The notes under the pieces: generated by a model
Database searches by the model: none
What the model saw: the letters and a program-made list of their open reading frames with translations, nothing else
What the model was told of the DNA's origin: nothing
Assembly: GCA_033977485.1 (NCBI GenBank)
Contig: CM066988.1
Coordinates: 3,107,501-3,171,500 of the forward strand
DNA from: Hydrangea macrophylla
Taxonomy: Eukaryota > Streptophyta > Magnoliopsida > Cornales > Hydrangeaceae
Direction of reading: 5' to 3'
DNA length: 64,000 bases
Part shown: positions 1-10,661 of the stretch, one piece after another
How the letters are laid out: the number at the start of each line of letters is the position of its first letter
Position numbering within the stretch: position 1 is the stretch's first letter
Translations under genes and position numbers: made by a program

Positions 1-2865
1 CCTTTGTCTCATATTCAAATCCCGTTGTGTAAACAGATATTTTAGACTCTTATGATCAGTATAAATTTCACACTTTTCCCCGTAGAGATAATGCCTCCAA
101 ATCTTCAAAGCAAAGATAACCGCCGCTAATTCAAGATCATGTGTTGGATAGTTCACTTCATGTGGCCTTAACTGTCGTGAGGCATATGCAATTACCTTGT
201 TGTTTTGCATCAAAACACAACCCAAACCTCGATATGAAGCATCGCTGTATATCACAAACCCTGCAGTACCTGAAGGAATGGTCAATATTGGTGCTGTCAT
301 CAAACGAGTCTTCAATTCAACAAAACTTTCTTCACATTCCGGACTCCAAATGAAAGGAACATCTTTTCGCATAAGTTGTGTCATAGGCATCGCAATTCTT
401 GAAAAATTTTCCACGAACCTTCGGTAATATCCAGCTAATCCCAAGAAGCTTCGTACCTCTGGTACACTTGTTGGCGACTTCCAATTAGCTACGGCTTCAA
501 TTTTCTGTGGATCTACTGATACGCCCTCCTTTGAAATCACGTGCCCCAAAAATGCTATCTCAGTTAACCAGAATTCACATTTCTTCAACTTTCCGAATAA
601 CTTCTTTTCACGGAGTCGCTGTAGGACCAACCGTAGATGCCTCTCATGATCTTCTACACTCTTGGAATATATTAAGATGTCATCTATGAAGACAATTACA
701 AACTCGTCCAGATAGTCTTTGAATACTCGATTCATCAAATCCATAAATGCCGCCGGTGCATTTGTAACTCCAAAAGGCATAACAAGGAATTCATAATGAC
801 CATAACGGGTCCTGAATGCTGTCTTCTCCACGTCCTCTTCCTTGACTTTTAATTGATGGTAACCCAATCGCAGGTCGATCTTAGAAAAGACCTGGGCTCC
901 TTGAAGTTGATCAAACAAGTCGTCGATCCTAGGCAATGGATATTTATTCTTGATAGTTAACTTGTTGAGTTCTCGATAATCGATACACATCCTCATAGTC
1001 CCATCTTTCTTTTTGACAAACAAAACTGGTGCACCCCACGGCGATACACTAGGTCGAATGAATCCCTTATCTAGAAGATCTTGCAACTGAATCTTCAGTT
1101 CTTTCAACTCCACCGGTGCCATTCTATACGGTGTTTTCGATACTGGCTGAGACCCCGAGGCTACTTCAATAGTAAATTCAATTTCTCGCTCAACTAGTAC
1201 ATCAGGTAGATCTTCAGGAAAGACATCTGGGAACTCTCGCACAACTGAAATGTCTTCTACCTTAGTCCCTCTGACCCGTGTGTCAATTATTGAACATAAG
1301 AACCCCCGACAACCTTGTTTCAACAACTTGCCTGCCCGTATTGCTGAAACCAAATATGGTGGTGCTACAACACCAGTTCCCTGAAAACTAAACTCCCCTT
1401 GTCCCATTGGTCGAAAAGTAACTCTTTTCTGTTCACAATCGATAGTAGCTTGGTTTACAGACAACCAATCCATACCCAATATTACGTCAAAATAATTAAC
1501 GGCCAACGGAATTAAATCCACTGTCAAAACCCTATCATTTACCCTGATGTCACATGCTTTAAATATTGATGAGGTCACCATAGATTTGCTTAAGGGTAAA
1601 GATATGGACAAATCATACCCCAAAGGTTCCGACATGCTGTCTAAATGTCTAACAAATTCATGTGCAACAAAAGAATGTGTTGACCCTGAATCTATTAAAA
1701 CATGCGCCGGGTGTGAGCAAATGAGTAATATACCTGATACCACGGAATCAGTAGTTGCGGCATCCCCCGGTGTTAGACGGAAATACCTTCCTTGTCTTTG
1801 TTGAGGCTCTTTCCCTTTATCCACACTTGTCCCTGGTTTTGCCGCAGTTGAAGCTACAGAACCTGTTCCTCGTTGTTGTCTTGTTGGGCAATCTTTTGCT
1901 TGATGTCCTGGCTGTCCACATTCAAAGCATTTTCCTCTCATATCTGGATTAATACTCCCCGTACTCTGAGTTCGAGCTTGTGGGCAATTTCTCGCTATAT
2001 GCCCCTTCTGCTTGCAGATATTGCATACTAACGTCAAGTGGCATACACCCCAATGTTGACGATTGCACGTTGGACATAATGGGCGACTCTCCCCAGATAA
2101 GGAACTTCCCCTTTGGATTCCCGAGCTAGAACCAGAACCTCGTGAGAACGGTTTCTTAAAGAAAGCTTGTCCTTTACCTTTTCCCTCAGCTGGTCGCTTA
2201 TTTTGTTGGCTCTGTTTGTACTTGTCAATATCTCTTTCTGCTATCAAGGCAACATCTTGTACATCAGCAACTTTTCGAAGTTGGTGTGTATCAACTCGGC
2301 TTCTAATGTTGTCCCGTAGTCCCTCCTCAAATTTCCGTGCTCTATCCACTTCTCTTGGTACTGTTCGATGTGCAAATCGGAGTAAACTGTTGTACTTTGC
2401 TGCATACTCATTTACTGTCATATCCCCTTGTTGTAGATTTGCAAACTCTCGGCCCAACTGTGTCTTAACGGATGCTGGAAAGTACCGCTTGTAGAAGACC
2501 TTTACAAATCTGTCCCATGTCTCTGGTGCCCCTTGTTCAATCACATTTGTCCACCAGTTTTGAGCTTCACCCTTGAAAGTGTCGGTAGCACACATTATCT
2601 TTTCCTCATCTGTACACTCTACTGCCCGAAAGATACGGTTCATATCCATCACCCAATGATCGGCTTGTGATGGATCTGGGCCTCCATCAAATTGACTTGG
2701 TTTTCTTTTATAAAATTGCTCAATGACTCCTCGTTCAGCCCGTGGTTGTGGGTTTGCAGGTCTATCCCCACCCATTCGATCACTTACTGCCCTTACGAAA
2801 TTGCTTACCACTTCTTCTAGATGGTCCATCCTCGAATGAGGTGAACGTTCCCGATTATGATCCAT
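1..2865 (-). CDS. gag-pol polyprotein, Ty3/gypsy (C-terminus outside window)
   Basis: Reading the minus strand from the ATG at 2865 gives about 955 codons without a stop, to the window edge. Order: retrotransposon gag domain (motif KGEAQNWW near residue 100), K/R-rich stretch, two zinc knuckles ([14 protein letters not shown] and [14 protein letters not shown], about residues 280-325), aspartic protease (LIDSGS, about residue 390; ILGMDWL later), reverse transcriptase ([28 protein letters not shown]) and the start of RNase H ([10 protein letters not shown] at the edge). Integrase is expected off-window. The protein would be cut by its own protease into particle, copying and integration subunits. 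The unbroken frame suggests a young, possibly still competent copy; the start is the first ATG after the PBS. No stop lies inside the window, so the length is a minimum. Confidence 0.9.
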   Translation of the reverse strand, partial: MDHNRERSPHSRMDHLEEVVSNFVRAVSDRMGGDRPANPQPRAERGVIEQFYKRKPSQFDGGPDPSQADHWVMDMNRIFRAVECTDEEKIMCATDTFKGEAQNWWTNVIEQGAPETWDRFVKVFYKRYFPASVKTQLGREFANLQQGDMTVNEYAAKYNSLLRFAHRTVPREVDRARKFEEGLRDNIRSRVDTHQLRKVADVQDVALIAERDIDKYKQSQQNKRPAEGKGKGQAFFKKPFSRGSGSSSGIQRGSSLSGESRPLCPTCNRQHWGVCHLTLVCNICKQKGHIARNCPQARTQSTGSINPDMRGKCFECGQPGHQAKDCPTRQQRGTGSVASTAAKPGTSVDKGKEPQQRQGRYFRLTPGDAATTDSVVSGILLICSHPAHVLIDSGSTHSFVAHEFVRHLDSMSEPLGYDLSISLPLSKSMVTSSIFKACDIRVNDRVLTVDLIPLAVNYFDVILGMDWLSVNQATIDCEQKRVTFRPMGQGEFSFQGTGVVAPPYLVSAIRAGKLLKQGCRGFLCSIIDTRVRGTKVEDISVVREFPDVFPEDLPDVLVEREIEFTIEVASGSQPVSKTPYRMAPVELKELKIQLQDLLDKGFIRPSVSPWGAPVLFVKKKDGTMRMCIDYRELNKLTIKNKYPLPRIDDLFDQLQGAQVFSKIDLRLGYHQLKVKEEDVEKTAFRTRYGHYEFLVMPFGVTNAPAAFMDLMNRVFKDYLDEFVIVFIDDILIYSKSVEDHERHLRLVLQRLREKKLFGKLKKCEFWLTEIAFLGHVISKEGVSVDPQKIEAVANWKSPTSVPEVRSFLGLAGYYRRFVENFSRIAMPMTQLMRKDVPFIWSPECEESFVELKTRLMTAPILTIPSGTAGFVIYSDASYRGLGCVLMQNNKVIAYASRQLRPHEVNYPTHDLELAAVIFALKIWRHYLYGEKCEIYTDHKSLKYLFTQRDLNMRQR

Positions 2866-3032
2866 TCTTTACCTGTTAGTCATTTCAAATAAATATTTTG
2901 CATGCTATGCCAACATATTATATAACAACATAGCAGTAATTACTCATATGCATTCATGAAATGCATCTACATGCTCAACATCTACACGTACTCTCAATCG
3001 TCGTCTCTCGTACCCAAGGCTCTAAGCCTAAT

Positions 3033-3044
3033 GCTCTGATACCA
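3033..3044 (-). other. Primer binding site, tRNA-iMet type
   Basis: Read on the minus strand the bases are TGGTATCAGAGC, complementary to the 3' end of initiator tRNA-Met. They lie 5 nt downstream of the LTR end at 3050, the expected position for minus-strand DNA priming. Confidence 0.9.
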
Positions 3045-3049
3045 CTAAA

Positions 3050-4969
3050 TGTCACGCCCCGGAACCACCCAGATGATCCTAGGACACGTGGCACGCCACC
3101 AAGGCCTTACACAAGTGATTAAAGTTCCAAAAATAAATTTAAAATAAACTTAAACCAAAGAAGCTCAACAATAATAATAAAATAAAAAAAAACAAAATCC
3201 TGTCTTTGTAATTAGCCAAAAATCCTGTTTTAACAAGTAATAAATTTCCAGATAATATTACCAAATCACAGGTTGAAATCAGCACTAACGACTTAAACCA
3301 TTTAAAGTCAAACCAAAGTCACAAACATGAGCTTCCAAGTACAAGCAAGAGTTTTTAAATACTTTAGGAAAAATAGTACATATAGCCATTTACAACCAAT
3401 CCCAACTAAAGTATAAAGTTTAACTAGAAATATTACATAAGCTTAAACCAACCAAAGTATGACCCGTACTATAATCTAGATTAAACCGATTAATTACAAC
3501 TATATTGCAAGCTTTAAACTAAAAAGCAGGTAACTATTAACAAAATTACAACAACTTCCCAAAACCTCGCCAAGCCACTTCCCAGCTCACTTCCCCGATT
3601 CCTCGCCACGGTCACCTAGGATGGTTATTCAATAACCATTACAATATATAAGCTATATGCTTAGTGAGTAATGCTAATCATGAGTATGGATAATTGACAT
3701 GCTCAATTCAACATATTACAAATAACTATAGTCTCTGGCAATTACTAGTTCACTCCCACCACTACCGGCTAGCCCGCGGCTCCACTCCCCAAGCCCACGT
3801 GACAAGTCATGACCCACGCCCTCACACGTGCGGTCCCATAGGCCTCTGGCGGCCGTGGTCGTCACCACAAAGATTACCTCATGGTGGTATAGAACTAGCA
3901 ATTTCCATTGACCCAAATAGGCAACTCAACATGCTCATTTAATCATTACACCATGCTTTCACAATCAAATTGGGCCTAATTTAACCACATGAGTTTTGCC
4001 CAATAATAATCTAAATAGATTAAATTACACTAATTAGGCATGCTTTGGCATCACAATTGAACCTAACATGAAAATCATCCAAATATCAAAATTAACATCA
4101 CTCACCTCTTGGATTTCGCTCCTATTTGTGAGATTAAAGCCCTACTAAGAACCAGGTATAAATCCTATATAAAAAGTATAAGTTATGAGCTAAAACCCTA
4201 AAATGGGTCGCGGAAAAACTTTCACAGAACTCAATAAAATTAGTACCAATAGATTAGACTCACCCCCAGGAGTCCGAATATATAGCCTGTTTTGAAAACC
4301 GACGTTGTTCGGCGCGTCAATCGGCGTCGGAAAGTTCACCGACGGAACTCGTCAATCTCCTATACTTCTTCTGTTGAAAGTCTAAATGAAAAAGATGATA
4401 ATGACTCATCTTAGATATGGCTTACTATAAGAATTTTTCAATTTTATTATTGCCTCCACACCATTTTTCTAGTTTTACGATTACACCCCTACTAATTATG
4501 AAAATATATTAAAACTATCCCAAACCTAAATGGGTGTTTGTCTATGTCTCGCATGGGTCCCATAAGTGGTCCCATATAATTAAATGAAGTTGCTAATTAG
4601 CCTACTAATTATGAAACGTGTTCAATTCGTGCTCACAAAGGTATCCCTAATTGACCCCAAAAGTGGTCACTACCTAATAACATGATATTATTAACAATCA
4701 AATAATAAATCATTTAAGCCTTAATAAACATTTAGGCACATAGGGTGTTCCACATATAATGTCCCATCTCAACTGGGACCCATCAACACACATCCCAACT
4801 TGGGATTGTCATACTAGCAACAACTGGGTTCCCAACTGGACACCCATAATCAACTTAGTGGGTTAATTCCCACTTTCAATAAGTGCCACGTAACACATTA
4901 ATTATCATTAACTCATAATTATGCATGCTAAAGCAATATTAAATATAAACCGCGGGAGCGGGTGTCACA
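3050..4969 (-). repeat. 5' LTR of the left-edge gypsy element
   Basis: On the minus strand the LTR starts TGTGACACCC at 4969 and ends GGCGTGACA at 3050, giving TG...CA ends with imperfect inverted termini. Length is 1,920 bp. The inner end abuts the PBS; the outer end abuts interrupted copia coding sequence. It has no convincing long ORF. A TATA-like run (minus GCTATATATTC, 4274-4285) precedes a GC-rich motif cluster described separately. Confidence 0.88.
4274..4356 (-). promoter_or_regulatory. Putative LTR promoter: TATA-like run plus CCGACG/CGTCGG cluster
   Basis: The minus strand has CTATATATTC near 4276-4285. Directly upstream in that sense, 4298-4356 carries CCGACG, GGCGCGTC, CGGCGTCGG, ACCGACGG and a last CGTC, an island of mutually complementary CpG-rich hexamers in otherwise AT-rich LTR. 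Promoter function is inferred from position and the TATA match only. Confidence 0.45.
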
Positions 4970-6130
4970 AAACCATTGCATACATCAAACAACCTACATC
5001 ATTGGCATACGATACCTTGGATATATCTTCAATTTCTGCTTCTGTCTTCGAGCATTGACTAGCAGACAACCTGAAGTGATTGACCAATGGTGTACCAACA
5101 GGTTTAGTATCACTCATACTAAACATGGCCAGTACCTTCTTCACGTACTTTTCCTGAGAAACCCATAACTTTCTAGCCCTTCTGTCTCTTCGAATTTCCA
5201 TGCTAAGAATTTTCTTGGCTGCACCCAAGTCTTTCATTTTGAACTCTCTTCCAAGCAATAGTTTTAGTCTAACAATCTCTTTCACATACTTAGCAGCAAT
5301 TAACATATCATCAACCTAAAGCATCAAGAAAATGAAAGAACCATCATCAAGAACCCTAAAGTGAACACAACAATCATACTCATAACGACTGTAGCCAATC
5401 TGAATCATGTAGGAATCAAACTTCTTGTACCACTGCCTTAGAGACTGCTTCAGCCCATACAGAGACTTCTTCAGTCTGCAAACAAGATGTTTGGATTCTG
5501 GTTGCTTGAACTCCTCTGTCTGCTCCATGAAGATGTGTTCCTCCAAATCACCATGAAGGAAAAGCAGTCTTCACATCTAGCTGCTTCAACTCCATATCAT
5601 AATTAGCTACTAAAGCAAGCACTGTCCGGATGGAAGCGTGCTTAACCACTGGAGAGAAAACCTCATAGTAGCCAACCCGTTTCCTTTGTAAGTACCATTT
5701 TGCTACCAATCTTGCCTTAAACCTCTGCCCTTCCTTTTCTGATACTACTTCCTTTTTCTTGTAGACCCACTTGCACCCGATTGTCCTCTTTCCCTCAGGA
5801 AGTTCCACCAAATCACAAGTCTTATTCTTGTGTAGTGACTGAGTTTCTTCTACCATGGCTTCTATCCACTTATCTTTCTCTTGTCAACTAATTGCCTCCT
5901 GATAAGTTGAAAGTTCTCATTCACTAGTAATAAGTGCAAAAGAAACAAAATCATCATACCTAGCTGGTGGTTTCGTCGTGCATCTGGGCCTGTCTGTGGC
6001 TATGCTATGATGCTCTTCTACTGGCTGGATAGTATTTTCTTTGTCTACATCAAGCTCCACCTCTCTGACCTATTTGTTATTGCTATTCTCCTCTGACAGA
6101 TGTTTCTAATCTTCAAAAGAAGTTCTCAAC
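4970..6130 (-). pseudogene. Ty1/copia RT-RNase H remnant (left half of split element)
   Basis: Minus-strand pieces match copia reverse transcriptase in order: GCKWVYKKK and a KARLVAK-like block (5548-5856), QLDVKTAF, KSLYGLKQSLRQW (5316-5546), VDDMLIAAK and EFKMKDLGAAKK (4965-5306), then SYANDVGCLMYAM just before the gypsy insertion point. Stops and frameshifts break it; for example, the residue before VDDML, normally Tyr, is a stop. Motifs suggest the Tork/Tnt1-like group. The right half resumes after 10661, and the 3' end lies beyond the gypsy insertion, off-window. Confidence 0.85.
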
Positions 6131-6135
6131 ATTGA
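6131..6135. other. Target-site duplication ATTGA (left copy)
   Basis: ATTGA directly precedes the LTR at 6136 and is repeated at 10657-10661 directly after the other LTR, proving the limits of the inserted element. Confidence 0.92.
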
Positions 6136-7449
6136 TGTTGGCCCAAAAAAGGAAACCTTAGAGGGGGGGTGAATAAGGTTTTAGCGGAAATTAACCTTTT
6201 GAAAACTTAATTGCAAATTAAACAAGATCACAAGCAATTAACTAAAGAGATAAGGGAAGAGATACAAACAAACCAATTTTTCAAGTGGTTCGACAATCGC
6301 ACCCCGCGGCCTACTTCCACCCCTCAAGAACACCTCTTGAGGATTCCTTTACTCCGATCTACTTCACGGGTGTAGACCAAACCGTTCCCGGAGCACTTAC
6401 GGGTGTGCACCAAACCGTTACAAGAGCCTTCAATCTCTCCCAAAGAAGAACACCTCTTCTTTGCACACAAGGGTTACTAACCCTCAACCTTCACAAATTG
6501 ATTGAATACAAATTGATAACTCTCTCTCTAGAGTGGATAATACAATTAAAAGCTCACTACAATTCACTCTCTCAAAGATTACAATTGAAAGCTAGAGCAA
6601 ATTGAGAAACTCACACAACTAGGGCTCAATATGAATGATTAAGAATCAACAAGTTGTGTGATTGAATTAGATGTTTTCCAATTGATTGATCAACTTAAAA
6701 TGGTGTGGGAAAACATATATTTATAGGCCAAGAAAGATTATAGCCGTTGGTGGCAAGTTTGGTAATTAAAAGCCTCTTTAAAAACTAGCCGTTATGCCTT
6801 TTCAGGTCGTTTCAGTCGACTGAAACATGAAGCAGTCGACTGCCCCTTAAAGCAGTCGACTGGAATGTGTTTACAGAGGGTTCTGTTTGCATTCTGCTCA
6901 GTTCGGTCGACTGCCCTTCCCAGTTTGACAGCTTGACACATCTCCACTAAAAAGGCCATAACTCTCTCTACAAAACTCGGATTTTCGATCCGTTTGATGT
7001 TTTGGAAACTAGATTCAAATACCTTTCCAACCATATAAAATTCAACATCTAATTATTTTCCAATTGGTTGAGGCATTGCTTTAAAGATGACCTATTTAAA
7101 ATTTGTTTCCAAAACTTTAACTTTTAGCATTTGTTTGAGCCCCTAAGAGTGTGAGATCAAGATGCCTTACAATGATGGTCCTAGACTTCAACCAAGGATG
7201 AAATATCTTCAAGTCTTCAAGCTTGATCCTTGTTGAGCTCCTTGTAATCTTGATCTACATCAATTGAATCTCATGCACACAAAGATGTTAAAACATTGAT
7301 ACAAAATTAATACATGAGATTATATATGAGCATAAAAATGACTATGATAATAACAAAGAATGAATCAATATGAATCATGTAATTATCATAGCATATTTGA
7401 CATCACCAAAACATAATTAAATATGCCTTAATATACCTTAAGGCTAACA
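6136..7449 (-). repeat. 3' LTR of the gag-only element
   Basis: Plus-strand ends are TGTTGGCCC at 6136 and GGCTAACA at 7449 (1,314 bp). The polypurine tract abuts the right end, so with minus orientation this is the 3' LTR. It holds a TATA box (minus CTATAAATA, about 6714-6726) and an upstream cluster of TCGA-core palindromes (6810-6913). Confidence 0.93.
6714..6913 (-). promoter_or_regulatory. U3 promoter with CAGTCGACTG palindrome cluster
   Basis: A TATA box (minus CTATAAATA, about 6714-6726) lies 84-190 bp downstream of four sites: TTTCAGTCGACTGAAA (6810-6825, perfect 16-bp palindrome), GCAGTCGACTGC (6832-6843), CAGTCGACTG (6853-6862) and GGTCGACTG (6905-6913). The same block recurs in the other LTR at about 10018-10122. 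Regulatory function is inferred from position. Confidence 0.55.
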
Positions 7450-7873
7450 ATCTCCCCCTTTTTGATGATGGCAAACAACCAATGAAAGATATACCAATAT
7501 AAGCACATTTGGTCATTTTCATATTATCATTCATAATGGATATCATATGTTAAAGAACATGAATGATAACTACCCAATAACTTCTCCCCAATACTTCTCA
7601 TATTTCTCCCCCTTTGACATTATCAAAAAGATTTGGGGATAAAACACAAAGCTCCCCCTCACAATAGGCATACAAATCAAAAGTCAAAAGGGTACCAAAA
7701 ATAAACAAATATAACCATATGTGAGCAAATGAATACATGAAAGTGCTCCCCCTAAGCATGTGCAATGATAAAAGATACCAAATGATATGAAAAGAGAGCA
7801 CATTCTCCCAAAAGATACCAAAAATAAAGTTTGGAGAACTCAAAATATAAGATAAACAACAAATCAGTTGGAT

Positions 7874-8018
7874 CAGTCGACTCCTCAGTCGACGGAAGTG
7901 GGCAGGGATTAAGTTGTGCATAAACAGTCGACGCCTCAGTCGACTTAACAATGCAGAATCAAAAAATTCAAAGCCTCACAGCTAAATCAGTCGACTGTGT
8001 CGGGGTACCAGTCGACTG
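7874..8018 (-). repeat. Second CAGTCGACTG cluster, 3' of gag
   Basis: Six copies or near-copies of CAGTCGAC lie at about 7874, 7886, 7925, 7937, 7988 and 8009, between the gag stop (8257) and the 3' LTR. They share the core of the palindromes in the LTR, but flanks and spacing differ, so this is not a simple duplication of the LTR block. Confidence 0.7.
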
Positions 8019-8256
8019 CTTTGTTCAGCAGTTCATAAAAAAGGACAGTTCAGCAGCAAAAATTTGAATGATTCACAAAACATCATTTTGTCTAACCATT
8101 CTAAAAACTTTGACTAATCAAACAAAAGCATATCATCATTTTTCAAATAAGCAATATCAAGAGCATGATATGAAATCAATTAAAAACAATTTAAGTAGGA
8201 TGATGAAACAAATCAAAACAAAATTACCTACTAACCTACCATTACTAAATCAATAT

Positions 8257-9279
8257 TTAACCTTTGTCCAAGCATTTCTTGGATGCTCCATTTGCCGAGG
8301 TGGTAGGAAAGGCCCTTTCCAATGTCATGAGGCAAAGATTGACAATCTCTTCACCATTTGAGTCGTCGTCCGATGATTCGCTCTCGGAACTACTATTGGT
8401 GGCCTTGATTGTCTTCTTTTTGTGTTTTTCCTCCTTGGGTGACTTCTTTCCCGATTTTTCTTTCTCTAGAAACTTTGCAAATTTTCGGGTGATCTTTGTC
8501 ATTTCCTCATCCTCATCACTCTCAACATCTTTCTTCTTTTTCTTTGAGCTTGAGGATTTTAAAGCCATGTCTCCCCTTTTGGCCTCTTTCACTTCTAATT
8601 TCTTGTCTTCACTTTCGAAGACGGCCAATTCCATTTCATGAGTTATGAGATAACCCATGAGTTGTTCCAAGGAGAGTGTTGAAAGCTCCTTTGCTTCACG
8701 AACCGCCGTGACCTTTGGTTGCCAATCCTTTGGTAAAGATCTAAGCACTTTCTCAATCATTTCTTCATTAGTATAAACTTTACCAAGGTTTTTCAAGTTA
8801 TTAATAAGAATAGTAAAACGAGAAAACATATCTCCAATAGATTCATATGGCAACATTTTAAACATTTCATAAGTTTGAACAAGCAAATTGATTTTAGACT
8901 TTTTAACTTGGCTTGTTCCCTCATGAGCATTTTCAAGTTTATCCCAAATTTCTTTTGCGGATTCGCAAGATGAAATTCTATTGTATTCATTTGGGTCTAA
9001 ACCACAAAATAATAAATTCATTGCCATAGCATTTATTTTTATGAGTTTCTTATCGGCATCATTATATTCATCTACCGTCTTTGGAATAGAAAAACCATTT
9101 TCAATTTTTATGGGTAGATGAGGCCCTTTGACCACGATTTGCCATAAATCAAAATCTTGAGAAATCATATAGATTCTCATTCTATTTTTCCAATAGGCAT
9201 AGTTTGAGCCATTAAAACATGGTGGTCTTAATGTCGATTGACCCTCACAATAATAAATGTAAGAAGAGTCGGTTTCCAT
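8257..9279 (-). CDS. Copia-type Gag protein (DUF4219/UBN2), intact
   Basis: The 340-residue minus-strand frame starts METDSSYIYYCEGQS, about 65 bp after the PBS. Residues about 15-40 resemble the DUF4219 gag head (PPCFNGSNYAYWKNRM). Residues about 90-230 match the UBN2 gag core (AKEIWDKLENAHEGTSQVK, EEMIEKVLRSLPKDWQPKV). The region after residue 230 is very lysine-rich, then acidic-serine (SSSESESSDDDS), ending near NLCLM. The usual CCHC zinc knuckle is missing; the lysine-rich segment stands where it would be. Gag would form the virus-like particle and package the RNA. There is no stop or frameshift. Translation from the full-length RNA is expected. Confidence 0.9.
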   Translation of the reverse strand: METDSSYIYYCEGQSTLRPPCFNGSNYAYWKNRMRIYMISQDFDLWQIVVKGPHLPIKIENGFSIPKTVDEYNDADKKLIKINAMAMNLLFCGLDPNEYNRISSCESAKEIWDKLENAHEGTSQVKKSKINLLVQTYEMFKMLPYESIGDMFSRFTILINNLKNLGKVYTNEEMIEKVLRSLPKDWQPKVTAVREAKELSTLSLEQLMGYLITHEMELAVFESEDKKLEVKEAKRGDMALKSSSSKKKKKDVESDEDEEMTKITRKFAKFLEKEKSGKKSPKEEKHKKKTIKATNSSSESESSDDDSNGEEIVNLCLMTLERAFPTTSANGASKKCLDKG

Positions 9280-9343
9280 TGGATCTTAACTCAAAATTTT
9301 CAAAATATTTTGAAAATAGAAGAGCCGAGGCTTTGATACCAAT

Positions 9344-10656
9344 TGTTGGCCCAAAAAGGAAACCTTAGAGGGGGGGTGAATAAGGTTTTAGCGGAAATTA
9401 ACCTTTTGAAAACTTAATTGCAAATTAAACAAGATCACAAGCAATTAACTAAAGAGATAAGGGAAGAGATACAAACAAACCAATTTTTCAAGTGGTTCGA
9501 CAATCGCACCCCGCGGCCTACTTCCACCCCTCAAGAACACCTCTTGAGGATTCCTTTACTCCGATCTACTTCACGGGTGTAGACCAAACCGTTCCCGGAG
9601 CACTTACGGGTGTGCACCAAACCGTTACAAGAGCCTTCAATCTCTCCCAAAGAAGAACACCTCTTCTTTGCACACAAGGGTTACTAACCCTCAACCTTCA
9701 CAAATTGATTGAATACAAATTGATAACTCTCTCTCTAGAGTGGATAATACAATTAAAAGCTCACTACAATTCACTCTCTCAAAGATTACAATTGAAAGCT
9801 AGAGCAAATTGAGAAACTCACACAACTAGGGCTCAATATGAATGATTAAGAATCAACAAGTTGTGTGATTGAATTAGATGTTTTCCAATTGATTGATCAA
9901 CTTAAAATGGTGTGGGAAAACATATATTTATAGGCCAAGAAAGATTATAGCCGTTGGTGGCAAGTTTGGTAATTAAAAGCCTCTTTAAAAACTAGCCGTT
10001 ATGCCTTTTCAGGTCGTTTCAGTCGACTGAAACATGAAGCAGTCGACTGCCCCTTAAAGCAGTCGACTGGAATGTGTTTACAGAGGGTTCTGTTTGCATT
10101 CTGCTCAGTTCGGTCGACTGCCCTTCCCAGTTTGACAGCTTGACACATCTCCACTAAAAAGGCCATAACTCTCTCTACAAAACTCGGATTTTCGATCCGT
10201 TTGATGTTTTGGAAACTAGATTCAAATACCTTTCCAACCATATAAAATTCAACATCTAATTATTTTCCAATTGGTTGAGGCATTGCTTTAAAGATGACCT
10301 ATTTAAAATTTGTTTCCAAAACTTTAACTTTTAGCATTTGTTTGAGCCCTTAAGAGTGTGAGATCAAGATGCCTTACAATGATGGTCCTGGACTTCAACC
10401 AAGGATGAAATATCTTCAAGTCTTCAAGCTTGATCCTTGTTGAGCTCCTTGTAATCTTGATCTACATCAATTGAATCTCATGCACACAAAGATGTTAAAA
10501 CATTGATACAAAATTAATACATGAGATTATATATGAGCATAAAAATGACTATGATAATAACAAAGAATGAATCAATATGAATCATGTAATTATCATAGCA
10601 TATTTGACATCATCAAAACATAATTAAATATGCCTTAATATACCTTAAGGCTAACA
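9344..10656 (-). repeat. 5' LTR of the gag-only element
   Basis: A 1,313-bp LTR, TGTTGGCCC...GGCTAACA, followed by ATTGA (10657-10661). It is nearly identical to 6136-7449; the visible differences are one A fewer near 9353, CCCTTAAG for CCCCTAAG, CCTGGAC for CCTAGAC, and CATCATC for CATCACC. The PBS lies just left of 9344, showing this is the 5' LTR of a minus-strand element. Its palindrome cluster is at about 10018-10122. Confidence 0.93.
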
Positions 10657-10661
10657 ATTGA

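Larger units (their letters stand above)
1..4969 (-). mobile_element. Ty3/gypsy LTR retrotransposon, 5' portion, runs off left edge
   Basis: Minus-strand element made of a 5' LTR (3050-4969), a tRNA-iMet-type primer binding site, a short leader and an open gag-pol frame that leaves the window at base 1. Gag with two zinc knuckles, a DSGS protease, an RT with FIDDILIYS and the iMet PBS fit the chromovirus (Tekay/Del-like) group; the lineage is inferred, and a chromodomain would lie outside the window. The bases just right of 4969 read straight into a copia RT frame, so this element interrupted an older copia element. The 3' LTR and second target-site copy (expected to match 4970-4974) lie beyond the left edge. 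Confidence 0.9.
6136..10656 (-). mobile_element. Gag-only (TR-GAG type) LTR retrotransposon, complete and young
   Basis: A 4,521-bp element on the minus strand with two LTRs, a near-perfect iMet PBS (minus TGGTATCAAAGCC, beside 9343), a polypurine tract (minus AAAAAGGGGGAGA, about 7452-7464) and a single ORF for gag. No protease, RT, RNase H or integrase is present, so it needs enzymes from another element. The matching ATTGA repeats show it inserted as a unit into the older copia element. By eye the two LTRs differ by about three substitutions and one 1-base indel in 1.31 kb, so insertion was recent. The class is known as TR-GAG; the likely helper is a SIRE-like copia, because gag ends in the NLCLM motif of that lineage. 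Confidence 0.93.

Noticed and set aside
6285..6605. 106-codon frame present in both LTRs of the gag-only element
   Set aside because: It is duplicated only because the LTR is duplicated, it lies on the strand opposite to the element, and it has no domain.
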